Shown here piece by piece: positions 1-10,764 of a stretch of 64,000 nucleotides of DNA; the stretch's first letter is position 1; each line of letters starts with the position of its first letter. A model generated the notes under the pieces. It was not told where the DNA came from. It did no database searches and saw only the letters and a list, made by a program, of their open reading frames with translations. The stretch covers positions 15,686,915-15,750,914 of the forward strand of contig NC_083572.1 of assembly GCF_027579695.1 (NCBI RefSeq), written 5' to 3'. The position numbers were made by a program, and so were the translations under genes. The stretch is from Neoarius graeffei (lineage: Eukaryota; Chordata; Actinopteri; Siluriformes; Ariidae).

Positions 1-280
1 GGACTTGATTACTTATTGTTTGACTCTCGGGGGAAGAAGAGTGCATGGCTCAGTGATTTTTTTTGTAAGACTCTGACTCATTGTCATTAAAGGCGGGGGA
101 CACGAACTTACTTGGTTATGTGCGAAAGTTCGTTATAGTGCGGTCGCAGTGTCCTTTAAGGCAAATCACAGGTTTATATTAATTCTTCTACACTGTTTCG
201 ACATTTACAACAGACGTGACGCAAAAACAAAATGCGTGTAACTGTTGATATGGTGAAGTTTTCTGGATAGAAACCTTTAG
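1..280. other. Unassigned sequence
   Basis: AT-rich non-coding sequence, presumably prkca intron 1. I see no repeat or coding signal. Confidence 0.4.
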
Positions 281-626
281 TTTTTTTCTGGAATTTTATT
301 TTTGATTTTTTTCAAGAACAAGAACAAAACTACATTTACAAACTGACAAGACAAACTCACATCAAGGAAAAACTCAATATCCGCAAGGAGGCAAAGTAAA
401 AATTAAATGACCTCACAATGTCAGGGCAATAGAAAGTGGAAAAATAAATAAAGAAATAAAAATAATAATAATAATAACAGCAATAAATGAATAAATAAAA
501 TGCATTACGCAATAATCGAAGATACAGAGAGAGACAAAGGGTAGCATCACTACTCATAGATCATGCCAAACTCGAATACAGGGAAATTAGTCAGTCAATC
601 TGGCGTGCTGGTAGATTTTCCATATA
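281..626 (-). pseudogene. L1-like LINE: 3' end and 3'UTR
   Basis: On the minus strand, after removal of the Tc1 element, the ORF2 tail continues in frame across the TA target as FLIYMENLPARQID and then stops. About 300 bases of 3'UTR follow, with a (TTA)n-rich stretch near 455-475 and an A-rich tail near 281-320. This piece marks the 3' terminus of the LINE whose other pieces lie at 2119-2491, 5424-5434, 5804-6032 and 9639-10006. Confidence 0.65.
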
Positions 627-2116
627 CTAGTGCATCTCAAAAAATTTGAATATTGTGAAAAAATTCAATATTTTCCATCAGTTATTTAAGAAAGTGAAAA
701 TGTTATATATTATAGACTCATTACACATAAACTAAAATGTTTCAAGCATTTTTCTATTTTAATTTTAATCAGTATGGCATACAGTACAAAAACATAAAAA
801 ACCCAGCTCAAAATATTAGAATATTTCATTTCGAATTTGAGTAAAACAGTATGAACACAGTGTATCTTTCGGTCTAGTTCAGTACACACAACCACAATCA
901 TGGGGAAGACTGCTGACTTGACTGTTGTCCAGAAGATGATCACTGATGCCCTCCACAAGGAGGGTAAGCCACAAAAGGTCATTGCTGAAAAGGGTGGCTG
1001 GAAAAGGTGCACAAGCAACAGGGATGGCTGCAGTCTTGAGAGGATTGTCAAGAAAAGTTGATTCAAGAACTTGGGAGAGCTTCACAAGGAGTGGACTGAG
1101 GCTGGTGTCAGTGTATCAAGACCCATCACGAACAGACATCTTCAAGAAAGGGGATACAACTTTCACATTCCTAATATCAAGCTAATCCTGAGCCAGAGAC
1201 AATGTCAGAAGTGTCTTATCTGGGCTAAGGAGAGAAAGAAATGGACTGTTGCTCGGTGGTCCAAAGTCCTCTTTTCAGATGAAAGTACATTTTGCATTTA
1301 ATTTGGAAATCACAGTTCTAGAGTCTGGAGGAAGAGTGGAGAGGCACAGAATCCAAGGTGTTTGAAGCCCAGTGTGAAGTTTCCACAGTCTGTGATGATT
1401 TGGGGTGCCATTTCATCTGCTGGTGTTGGTCCACTGTATTTTATCAAGTCCAAAGTCAACACAGCCATCTACCAGGAGATTTTAGAGCACTTCATGCTTC
1501 CATCTGCTGACGAGCTTTTTGGAGATGCTGATTTCCTTTTCCAGCAGGACTTAGCACCTACCCACAGTGCCAAAACTACTACCAAATGGTTTGCTGACCA
1601 TGATATTACTGTGTTTGATTGGCCAGCCAACTTGCCTGACCTGAACCCCATAGAGAATCTCTGGGGTATTGTCAAGAGGGAGATGAGAAACACCCAACCC
1701 AAAAATACAGATACGCTGAAGGCCACTATCAAAGCAACCTGGGCTTCAATAACACCTCAGCAGTGCCACAGACTGATCACCTCCATACCACACTGCATTG
1801 ATACAGTAATTCATGGTAAAGGAGCCCCAACCAAGTATTGAGTGTATAAATGAATATACTTTTCAGAAGTTGGACATTTCTGTATTGTAAATCCTTTTTT
1901 TTGATTGATCTTAGGTAATATTCTAATAATTTGAGATACTGGATTTCTGATTTTCATGAGCTATAAGCCGTAATCATCAAAATTAAAACAAAAAAGGCTT
2001 TAAATATTTCACTTTACATGTAATGAATATAGAATATATGAAAGTTTACCTTTATGAATTAAATTATGAAAAAAAGGAACTTTTTCATGGTATTCTAATT
2101 TTTTGAGATGCACTAG
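627..2116 (+). mobile_element. Tc1-like transposon with IR/DR ends
   Basis: The 1.49-kb element is flanked by TA dinucleotides (625-626 and 2117-2118). The outer ends CTAGTGCATCTCAAAAAATT are inverted repeats of each other. Each terminal region of about 210 bases also holds an inner copy of the CTCAAA..ATTAGAATATT motif (near 807 and 1913-1940), the inverted/direct repeat layout typical of Tc1 transposons that bind transposase at two sites per end. It sits in the 3' end of the LINE. Confidence 0.85.
900..1841 (+). pseudogene. Tc1 transposase, two in-frame stops
   Basis: A single frame of 313 codons runs from ATG GGG AAG to a final TGA with no frameshift. The paired DNA-binding region is at the N-terminus. 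The DDE catalytic residues are visible in FSDES, QQDLAPTHS and LPDLNPIENLWG. Two stops break it: TGA at about 1059, where relatives have Arg (CGA to TGA), and TAA at 1299, probably from CAA. Both look like single C-to-T changes, so the copy decayed only mildly. Confidence 0.85.
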
Positions 2117-2118
2117 TA

Positions 2119-2491
2119 AATTAAAAATGGTTGCCATATTTTGTAAAAAGTCTTGCTTCTTTTCTGCATCCAATAAGTTATTTTCTCCTGAGGCACACAG
2201 CAATTGAGTTCACGAAGCCACATTTTAATTGGAAGGGCAGCGTCTGATTTCCACTTTATTGCAATACATTTCTTAGCAATTGTCAAAAGGATTTCTGTTA
2301 GTTTTTTAGCATAATTTGTCTCAAGATTGGAATTAGTAAAGTTCCCCAGTAAACAAATTTCAGGATCCAGTGGAAATGTAACCCCGTGGATGTTTGATAG
2401 CGTTTCACATACCCCCTGCCAAAAGCCCTGCAGTTTAGAACACAGCCAGGTTGAATGAAGTAGTGTTCCTTCCTCTGTGCCACATCTAAAA
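2119..2491 (-). pseudogene. L1-like ORF2 C-terminal fragment
   Basis: Minus-strand translation reads FRCGTEEGTLLHSTWLCSKL, then an 80-residue L1-type C-terminal region (FWQGVCETLSNI, KKCIAIKWK) ending at the Tc1 TA target. The Cys-rich start matches the end-of-ORF2 region of fish L1 elements. A Helentron-type element borders it upstream at 2492. Confidence 0.75.
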
Positions 2492-3057
2492 CTAGAAAAG
2501 CACTCGGAGAGCGCAGACCTCCGCCAAGAATCCTTTAACCCTTTGATGCAAAACATATGCACACCCCTTCTAATGCACAACATGGGTCAAAAATGACCCG
2601 CATTCATTTTCCAGGTTATTTCATGCTAACTGAGTTTTTCTTTGCTCTATCTTTTGAAATCAATTTATTTTATGATTGAATATTCCAAGTATTCTTTAAA
2701 TATCTTGTTTTTAATTACCACAGATCATTAATTTATTTTTTTCTTTCCTACTTTATGAACAAAAATACTTTTTATATTACTACACATGGGTCATCCAAGT
2801 GTGATTTAAAATTAAATCTCTTAATACTATAATAATAATTTGTTTCAAGTAATTACTTTAGCAGTGAATGGGGCCAGTTATTTATTTATTAACTATGTAG
2901 TTAGCGAAGCCAACTACAATAAAATTAGCTAACTAAAGTAGAATATGTCAACAGCTCGGTAGCTAATAGTAATTACTTGTAACTTTCTGACAAGTAATCT
3001 ACTCACTCTCAAGGTAACCTAAACATAATCCATTTTTTTCTAAGGTAATGTTAGAAC

Positions 3058-4660
3058 CAGGGCTTTGAACCAGAATTTTTTTCCTATTGGTTTGTTCCGA
3101 ACAGAAACGGAATTTTAACGTTTCCGGTTTTGGGTTCCACCATTAACCTCCTAAGGCCCAAGCTGTTTTTTTTACATGCATTTTTTATTTCTCTTTGCTA
3201 TTTGGGCTTATTAGAACCTGATTAGAATAAAAACTAAGCATCATCTTTTGATAAGATGTACTTTTAGAGAAAAAGTATGTCCACATATGACGCGGTACGC
3301 GGTGGTCCGGACTACCGTTGTGGTCCGGACCACGCCGTTTTCAGGTGTGGTCCGGACCACCAAGTTCAGAAGACAAATAAATTTTAAATTTTCAGCTACT
3401 TCTTCCCCTAATTTAGAATAAATTCTTTCCTTTGCCCTTTCTTCTGTTGCTTTGTAGTCTCTAGCACATTTTTTCTTATTCCTTAGAAGCTGTTCATAAC
3501 CACCCTGAGACATAATGACGAAAGTTGGTAAAATTATTTTTCACTTCCCTCGTGGCAGCTCCCGCTTTTTTACATGCGTTAGAACTGGTATCTTTTATTG
3601 CGCGTGTGTTTTACGCATGCATTTCTCTTCCGGTTTGAGAAAAAATAACAAATGATGTACGACTTTGTAAAAAAACTCGTATTAAATGACAAACACAGTA
3701 TGATTTTGGTAAGTTTTTATTTATATCGTAATATAATACAGCATACGGTGAACCGGACCACAATCCAGGAAAAATAATTAATTAATGCCCTCGTTTTGTA
3801 TGGAAAATACGGTGATCCGGACCACCGCGTACCGCGTCATATGTGGATTCTTGTTCCGAATTTCCATAAAGTGCTGTCCACGCATGTGACCGCTAAGCCC
3901 TAGGAGGTTAAATAGACGTTCCCGAACCGGTTAGAACAAAAAAATTTCGTTCCCGGAACGGTTAATTACGTTCCCTGCCAGCTGTTTAACAAATGGCTAT
4001 AAAATTATGTCTCTGTCTCATCCAGCTTAAGCCAAATGTAGGCTAATTCTATTACAACCTTCATTAAATAAGACAAGAAATAATTCAAAACAATTATTAT
4101 TTCAAATGTTGGCGATTTGGATTCTCAGTATGACTTCCCATCTACACAAACAGAAAAAGTGCCAAAAATGAAAGATAATTCGTTTAGTGTGTTACCAAAG
4201 GCGAGTCAGGCCCTATGCATTGATAGGCTAACAGAGGTTAACGTCATTTAATGTTCGCGAGCCTCTCATTAACGTGGACAAATATATTGATATCGTGTTT
4301 GAAATTGACGTTTTTGAATAACGACAGACTGCAATATTTACCTCTTATTTAAGATGTGGAGACGTGATAGTAGTCCACCCTCCCGCTCTCTCCATTCAGT
4401 CAGCAAACGTCACACAGGAAGTGAACCCCAGCGGGTCATAGAAACTTGCGCAGGAGAAGAATGACTTTTTTATTTGTAGGCTACGGAAACTTTGAGGAAC
4501 GAAATAAAAACCAGTATTAACCGGTTACCATTATTTTTAATAAGCATTTCTGTTCCGGAACATAAAAAATAATAAAGTTTCTGGTTTCGTTTCTGTTCCA
4601 TGTGAAATAGAAAAAGTTCCCGGTTTTCGTTTTCGTTCCTTGAACCGGTTCAAAGCCCTG
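3058..4660. mobile_element. hAT-type non-autonomous element
   Basis: The ends CAGGGCTTTGAACC and complement are flanked by a perfect 8-bp duplication GTTAGAAC (3050-3057, 4661-4668), diagnostic of hAT insertion. No coding sequence is recognised. It carries a nested TTAA element at 3147-3907. Confidence 0.8.
3147..3907. mobile_element. piggyBac-like MITE with GGTCCGGACC palindromes
   Basis: Flanked by TTAA (3143-3146, 3908-3911), with ends CCTCCTAAGGC and complement of CCTCCTAGGGC. A subterminal inverted repeat (CATATGACGCGGTACGCGG near 3285; complement near 3822) and several GTGGTCCGGACCAC palindromes occupy 3300-3362 and 3750-3825. Confidence 0.72.
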
Positions 4661-5434
4661 GTTAGAACAACTGAAAAACATTACTTCCATGTATGAGATG
4701 GGCAAAGGGCGCTGTGCTGAGCTGTGAAATGTCTGACACAAGCACAATTCACAGTTCCCACCAAACGCTGGAGTAAATGCATGCGGGTCGGTTCTGACCC
4801 ATGTGTGTAAACTTGATGTAGAATTACAAAAGCTGTGCTTGTTCATAACTTAAGAAAGGAAAAATAAAAATGATGATTTGCGCTAAACAAAAACAAGATA
4901 TTTACTGCATATTTGGAAAAGTAAATGACAAAATGAATTTATTTCAAAATTATATCATAGAAACACTCAGCCATACATGAAATAACCTGGAAAATGAATG
5001 CGGGTCGTTTTTGACCCATGTTGTGCATTAGAAGGGTAGTGATACAAAAAGGGTTTTTATTCAAAAAGTAAGAAAGGAAAAAATAAAATAAGGATGTGTG
5101 ATGATCAAAAACAAGTTAATTGAGGAATACCTTGAATACTGAATGATGGAATTAATTTATTGCAAAGATATAGAAGATAAAAACTCAGCCGGGTCACTTT
5201 TGACCCATGTTTTGCATCAAAGGGTTAAAAAACATCCGGGATCCAGAAGGTGATCCGGATCACCGCCAAAATTTAATGGATTGTTACTTGTGCCCAGTCA
5301 CACCTCTGGAAAAAATTTCAGAGCAATCCGTTCATTACTTTTTCCGTAATGTTGCTAACAGACAAACCAACAAACAAACCAACGCTACCGAAAACATAAC
5401 CTCCTTGGCGGAGGTAACAAAAAGGTGATATATT

Positions 5435-5803
5435 GGGGTGGCACGGTGGTGTAGTGGTTAGCACGGTTGCCTCACAGCAAGAAGGTTCTGGGTTCGAGCC
5501 CAGCGGCCGGCGAGGGCCTTTCTGTCTGGAGTTTGCATGTTCTCGCCGTGTCTGCGTGGGTTTCCTCCGGGCGCTCCGGTTTCCCCCACAGTCCAAAGGC
5601 ACGCAGTTAGGTTAACGTGGGGCGGCCTGGGCTGAGGTGCCCTTGAGCAAGGTACTTAACCCCTGACTGCTCCCCAGGCGCTCTAGTGTGGCTGCCCACT
5701 GCTCTGGGCGTGTGTTCACTGCTTCAGATGGGTTAAATGCAGAGGATGAATTTCACTGTGCTTGAAGTGTGCATGTGACAAATAAAGGTTTCTTCTTCTT
5801 CTA
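5435..5803 (+). mobile_element. tRNA-derived SINE with V-SINE-like body
   Basis: The head has pol III boxes: box A TGGTGTAGTGGTTAGC and box B GGTTCGAGCCC. The middle carries GGTGCCCTTGAGCAAGGTAC, resembling the conserved V-SINE core. The tail is AAATAAAGGTTTCTTCTTC. It shares its head with the Mermaid-type copies elsewhere in the window but not its tail. Inserted into the LINE between pieces 5424-5434 and 5804-6032. Confidence 0.7.
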
Positions 5804-6032
5804 TTTATGTAATTTATATGAGGTAATATACAGCTGATTCAGGAAGTTGAACTGTATCAGCCTATACCTAGCATTTAAAGTAGAGGTGACTCCCATCTCT
5901 GCACAAGTCCCTCCATAACGTCTCCTCAATACTTATTCCCAGGTCCTTCTCCCATTTAACCCTTGATCTATCCATATCTGGTATTGATAAAGTCAACATA
6001 AGAGCTGTATACACTCTTGAGATAGTTCTAAA
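5804..6032 (-). pseudogene. L1-like ORF2 fragment
   Basis: Minus strand, starting at the hAT target: FRTISRVYTALM, then DRSRVKWEKDLGIS, then after a frameshift near 5880 LNARYRLIQFNFLNQLY and YKLHK. It follows directly and in frame the piece at 9639-10006 once the hAT element 6033-9638 and one target copy are removed. A stray 11 bases (5424-5434) beyond the SINE encode the next residues before the Helentron insertion. Confidence 0.75.
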
Positions 6033-6059
6033 CAGTGTTGGGCAAGTTACTTCAAAACT

Positions 6060-6440
6060 CATCTCATCTCATCTCATTATCTCTAGCTGCTTTATCCTGT
6101 TCTACAGGGTCGCAGGCAAGCTGGAGCCTATCCCAGCTGACTACGGGCGAAAGGCGGGGTACACCCTGGACAAGTCGCCAGGTCATCACAGGGCTGACAC
6201 ATAGACACAGACAACCATTCACACTCACATTCACACCTACGGTCAATTTAGAGTCACCAGTTAACCTAACCTGCATGTCTTTGGATTGTGGGGGAAACCG
6301 GAGCACCCGGAGGAAACCCACGCGGACACGGGGAGAACATGCAAACTCCGCACAGAAAGGCCCTCGCCAGCCACGGGGCTCGAACCCGGACCTTCTTGCT
6401 GTGAGGCGACAGCGCTAACCACTACACCACCGTGCTGCCC
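6060..6440 (-). mobile_element. Mermaid-type SINE
   Basis: Full-length tRNA-derived SINE in minus orientation: head at 6440 and (GAGAT)n tail at 6060. A perfect 12-bp target duplication TACTTCAAAACT flanks it (6048-6059, 6441-6452). Confidence 0.9.
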
Positions 6441-6452
6441 TACTTCAAAACT

Positions 6453-7345
6453 GTTTTGTGTTATTTATTACTTGTTACTGTCATTTTAAAGTAATTCATT
6501 ACATTACAATATTACTGTATTTAAAATGTAAGGCATTACACTACTATTGCATTACTTTTAAGTTACTCTCATCAAAATAACTGGAAGTATGGATTTGGCA
6601 ATCTAAATGTAGCTCAAGATGCTCAATTAGCTCATCACACATCCAGTGGAAGGTGATGTGGTATCTGACTGAGCTAGGCTTATGGTTAAAAACAGTCGAA
6701 TATAATAGCCACAGTGACGGCTCATGGCACAATACAAGGAACAATCATCACAAGAACAGACAAAAGGTCAAAGTCTGGCAAATTGTGATAGAAATACTGT
6801 AACTTTAGGCCTATTCATATTAACATTAATTGAACTGTATTGTATTGTAACGTCTAAAGATATGACAGGATACAAAATTAGCATTTCTATGCCTTTATTG
6901 TTTTCAATTTTACAGCATTAAGCATAGTTTATGCTTCATAAAAAAAAAAAGATTAGCCCTAAGGGATATGACTCCATCATTTCAGAAATTTAACAAAAAT
7001 GAACATATTATGGCAAATCGTAGCCTACAATAAAACTGGCCTGAAAAAAACCCACAAGCCTTTTAAATCACGGCTAGACAATGACTATTAGCTATATGAG
7101 GCTACCCAGTGACATTTCGAAAAACGGAATTAGAAATAACAAAATCAAAGTGCTTTTAATGATATTGAAGTGCTTAGGCCTATTAGCCCTCGAAGGAAAG
7201 GCAGCTCAATCACTTTAGTCTGACTTCCGACCAGAAAAAAAAACTCAGTTATACAGGACAAAAATGTAAACAAACTGTCAGCATATCTTCAACAACATAC
7301 TCCGCCACAAGTCTCTGAACCTCTTGAGGCTGAAGGAGCATCTCA
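6453..7345. other. Interior of hAT element, mostly non-coding
   Basis: AT-rich sequence near the hAT left terminus (repeated TTACTTT-type motifs), presumably terminal region and intron remnants. Only the last 65 bases read as transposase. Confidence 0.45.
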
Positions 7346-8036
7346 GGCTACGTTTACACTAGACCGTATCTGTCTCGTTTTCTTCGCGGATGCACTGTCC
7401 GTTTACATTAAAACGCCTGGAAATGCCTGGAAACGGGAATCCGCCAGCGTCCACGTATTCAATCCAGATCGTGTCAGCTCCGGTGCTGTGTAAACATTCA
7501 AAATACGCGGATACGCTGTGCTGAGCTCTAGCTGGCGTCTCATTGGACAACGTCACTGTGACATCCACCTTCCTGATTCGCTGGCGTTGGTCATGTGACG
7601 CGACTGCTGAAAAACGGCGCGGACTTCCGCCTTGTATCACCTTTCATTAAAGAGTATAAAAGTATGAAAATACTGCAAATACTGATGCAAATACTGCCCA
7701 TTGTGTAGTTATGATTGTCTTTAGGCTTGCCATCCTTCCACTTGCAAGTAGTAAGTGCTATGCGCTGGGATCTCACACACAGCGGCTCAGTCCTGAATCG
7801 TGGCTTGTGCACTTCACTCGCGCGCTGTGTGAGCTGCGCAGGGCCGGAGTGCGCACCCTCCAGAGGGCACTCGCTGTTCAGGGCGGAGTGATTTGGAGCG
7901 CAGGATGCCTGCGGAGCCGAGCGTATCCGTGTATTGGCGTTGCTGTGTGCACGGCTAACGGTTTTAGTGTAAACGCGAATCGTTTTAAGAACGTTAATCT
8001 GATGATCCGCTGATTCGACGTAATGTAAACGTAGCC
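7346..8036. mobile_element. MITE, family 1 copy A (3-bp target)
   Basis: Ends GGCTACGTTTACACTAG and complement of GGCTACGTTTACATTAC, flanked by TCA on both sides (7343-7345, 8037-8039). A second copy lies at 19097-19814 with TAA flanks. Three-base targets suggest PIF/Harbinger ancestry. Inserted in hAT coding sequence. Confidence 0.65.
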
Positions 8037-8123
8037 TCAGAGCGGCAGAACGTTAATTCTGGCTGCTTTGTGATTTTATCGCCACTCTCATCCTCCGCTT
8101 GCTTCCTTGCTAACTTCATGTTA

Positions 8124-9193
8124 CTATCGTTACGTTCACACTGCAAGGCTTAATGCTCAATTCCGATTTTTTTGTGAAATCCGATTTTTTTGTGAGGTCG
8201 TTCACATTAACAAATATATGCGACTTGTATGTGATCCTCAGTATGAACGAAAAGCGACCTAAAAGTGTTCCGCATGCGCATTGCAGGATACGACGACGTC
8301 ACACGCAGTGAGCATGGCCAGTGTTTACGGAAGTAAAACCGCCCGGTTGCGGTATGACTCATCCAATCTAGCTTGAATAGCTGTATCCCCCCAAATGGAA
8401 ATCAGCTCCCTAACCTCTGCGTCCTTCCATTGAGAAGATTCAGAACCTTCACAGCCCGAAGCGTCCCTCGCATTGATGTCATGCGCAGGGGCGCAGATAT
8501 GTTTTTTGAACTGGGAGGGACAAAAAACGGGGGGGGGGGGGGACAAAGCTGCCAGCAAACCAACCCCAAACCCCGATATGCCTGTCAAACTTGTTGTTAG
8601 TAACCATAGCAACCAAGCTCGAGCTCGCAACCTGTGCAGTCTGCGCAGCTCAACCAACCGAATATCAGTCTTTGTTTTGTTTTATGTGAGTTGTTGCAAC
8701 TATGTATGTACTGCTGTGCACCTCAATAAACCGAATGGTAATTAGTCTTTTGATTTTTCCCTGAGGTTTGCCTTATGCAAAGAAAGACAGCATAGACGTT
8801 TTTTCCTCCCTATAAGTGGGGGGGACCGAACGAGGTGAATTTAAATCTGGGTGGGACGAGTCCCACCCTCTATCTGCGCCCGTGATTATGCGCCATGTTG
8901 TTGTAACTTTTTTGAGAGACCCGCCGCCTACTTCAGCGCAGAATAGTGACGTTTGTGGCTTGTTGATGACGTGTAAGTCGGATGAATGCGACCTGGTGGT
9001 TCAGACTGAAGTCGCATATGAAAAGAGCGGATAGGAATCGGAATTAGGACCACATATCCAAACGGCCTGGGTCGGATTTGAAAAAATCGGATCTGTGTTG
9101 TTCATATTGTCAATAAAAGATCGGATACAGGTCACATATGGGCGAAAAGATCGGATTTGAGTCACTTCAGCCTGCAGTGTGAATGTAGCCTTA
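8124..9193. mobile_element. MITE with TTCACACTGCA ends
   Basis: Inverted ends (TACGTTCACACTGCAAGGCTT at left; complement of CTACATTCACACTGCAGGCT at right) and repeated AAATCCGATTTTT motifs in both arms. The target duplication is unclear. Interrupted by 8486-8881. Confidence 0.55.
8486..8881. mobile_element. hAT MITE nested in a MITE
   Basis: Ends CAGGGGCGCAGATA and complement of CACGGGCGCAGATA. Flanks GTCATGCG and ATTATGCG agree at 6 of 8 positions, consistent with a diverged 8-bp duplication. Includes a G-run near 8530. Confidence 0.55.
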
Positions 9194-9638
9194 GGCACCT
9201 CTGTAAATGTTTAGTTAAATTACTGGTGCTATTTCGGGAAGTGGACCGTTCTTTAGGTTTAGCACACAAAGTGCATTTGACTACAATGTTCTTCACATCC
9301 TTATTTTTCACAAACTTAAAGTAATGGGCGTGTGCCCATCTGGAGAATGTGCTATCCGACGTTAGATCACTCATCTCTCTCTTCTGTCTGACTAGCCTAA
9401 AGGAAAAGGAAGTGAAACATTTTGCACGGACGTTTCACCTCTGCTGATCTCGCGGTGATTTTGGCGAATTTGTATGAAGGAAAACCCCCCCGCACCACTT
9501 CATTCCAGGTTAAAAATGCATTGTAACGCGCGTTACTGACATTTGTATTTTCTGTAATGCCTTTCATTACCGCGTTACCGCAAAAAGCAATGCATTACAG
9601 TAATCCGTTACTTTTGTAACGCGTTACTCCCAACACTG

Positions 9639-10006
9639 GTTCTAAATAATGGTTGGCCATCATGACACAGATGCTCAGCTGGAGATGTGGGAGGTAAATT
9701 CCAATCTCCTTTCTGATTGACTCTTATAAAGTCACGTAACTGGAGATAACTAAGGAAATCCTTATTTGTCAAACTGTACTTTTCTTTTGACTGTTCTAGA
9801 GACATAAATACTTCATCTTTAGAGCAGTGTTCTAGGCGGCAAATACCTTTATCCTGCCAAGATCTAAAGTTGCCACTCTGAAGGATCATTGGTAGCGATC
9901 TATTTCCCCATAATGGACTTTATTTAAGATTTTGTCCAAATCTCCAGTTTCAGCGCTTTGTGTAACTTTATAACTTCTCCCGCAAGGGAAAGTATTCAGG
10001 ATAGAC
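9639..10006 (-). pseudogene. L1-like ORF2 fragment, 5'-most piece
   Basis: Minus strand: FRSWQDKGICRLEHCSKDEV then FLSYLQLRDFIRVNQ and GQPLFRT at the hAT target. The frame is broken near 9890. The LINE appears 5'-truncated near 10006, so RT and endonuclease domains are absent from the window. Confidence 0.7.
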
Positions 10007-10387
10007 TTTTTTTTAACAGACAGAGAAATATGAGAGGTCTGAGACAGTAAGACTGTTTACATGTGTTAAAATGTAAATTATAACCAGAATTAACCTGTTT
10101 CCACAGCATTAAATGTAACTATAAATGGATAGTAAGGACGGCGACGTGTTATTTAATTAAAAAAAAGAAAAGAAAAAAAAAACCTTACACGAACTTTGAT
10201 CTTTGGGACATGCTGTTATTTGAAAAGTAATCGACTTTTGGGTGGTCATATCAGCCCACGTCAGACCACCCCATCAATGATTATTTTTCTACAAAAGTAT
10301 AGTAAATACGTTTTGAATAAACAGGGTTTTTTTTTTCTTATGTGTTAAAAAAAGAGAGAGAGGGAGAGAAAGATGAGGTTAAAATAT

Positions 10388-10755
10388 CTCATCTCATCTC
10401 ATCTCATTATCTCTAGCCGCTTTATCCTGTTCTACAGGGTCGCAGGCAAGCTGGAGCCTATCCCAGCTGACTACGGGCGAAAGGCGGGGTACACCCTGGA
10501 CAAGTCGCCAGGTCATCACAGGGCTGACACATAGACAACCATTCACACCTACGGTCAATTCAGAGTCACCAGTTAACCTAACCTGCATGTCTTTGGACTG
10601 TGGGGGAAACCGGAGCACCCGGAGGAAACCCACATGGACACGGGGAGAACATGCAAACTCCACACAAAAAGGCCCTCGCCGGCCACGGGGCTCGAACCCG
10701 GACCTTCTTGCTGTGAGGCGACAGCGCTAACCACTACACCACTGTGCCGCCCAGA
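10388..10755 (-). mobile_element. Mermaid-type SINE
   Basis: Minus-orientation copy with (GAGAT)n tail at left and tRNA head at right. Flanked by TTAAAATAT (10379-10387, 10756-10764). Confidence 0.88.
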
Positions 10756-10764
10756 TTAAAATAT

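Larger units (their letters stand above)
2565..5036. repeat. Second inverted-repeat pair inside the piggyBac element
   Basis: Arms of about 61 bases (2565-2625 and 4976-5036) starting CCCTTCTAATGCACAACATG are near-perfect reverse complements. They resemble the outer ends (CCCTTTGATGCAAAACATG) and share the GGGTCAAAAATGACCC palindrome. No TTAA flanks the inner pair. This is either an older related piggyBac MITE or duplicated termini. Confidence 0.6.
2539..5224. mobile_element. piggyBac-like element, non-autonomous
   Basis: The ends CCCTTTGATGCAAAACAT and its complement are flanked by perfect TTAA on both sides (2535-2538, 5225-5228), the hallmark of piggyBac insertion. No transposase is recognisable. 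The interior holds further insertions, including a hAT element at 3058-4660. Confidence 0.8.
2492..5415 (-). mobile_element. Helentron-type non-autonomous element, split by a piggyBac insertion
   Basis: Minus orientation. The 5' end ACCTCCGCCAAGGAGG is at 5415. The 3' end is a hairpin GCGCTC-TCC-GAGTGC followed by TTTT and CTAG at 2492. A subterminal CTTGGCGGAGG complements the 5' end (asymmetric inverted repeat). AA (TT on the minus strand) flanks both sides, at 2490-2491 and 5416-5417, consistent with TT target use. A close uninterrupted copy lies at 23899-24131. The body is interrupted at TTAA by 2539-5224. Confidence 0.7.
7280..9374 (-). pseudogene. hAT transposase N-terminal remnants with BED finger
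   Basis: Minus strand: ATG at 9374 opens a BED-type zinc finger (CTLCAKP then NLTKHLQRC). The frame resumes left of MITE 8124-9193 with KITKQPELTFCRSE. After removal of MITE 7346-8036 and one TCA copy it continues QEVQRLVAEYVVEDML. Most of the protein (DDE core, C-terminal dimerisation domain) is absent. Confidence 0.65.
6033..9638 (-). mobile_element. hAT element with transposase remnants, itself multiply interrupted
   Basis: Perfect 8-bp target duplication GTTCTAAA (6025-6032, 9639-9646) and CAGTGTTGGG ends. Minus-strand transposase remnants survive at 9374-9196, 8123-8040 and 7343-7280. Insertions inside it: SINE 6060-6440, MITE 7346-8036, MITE 8124-9193 with a second hAT at 8486-8881. 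Catalytic and dimerisation regions are missing. Confidence 0.85.
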
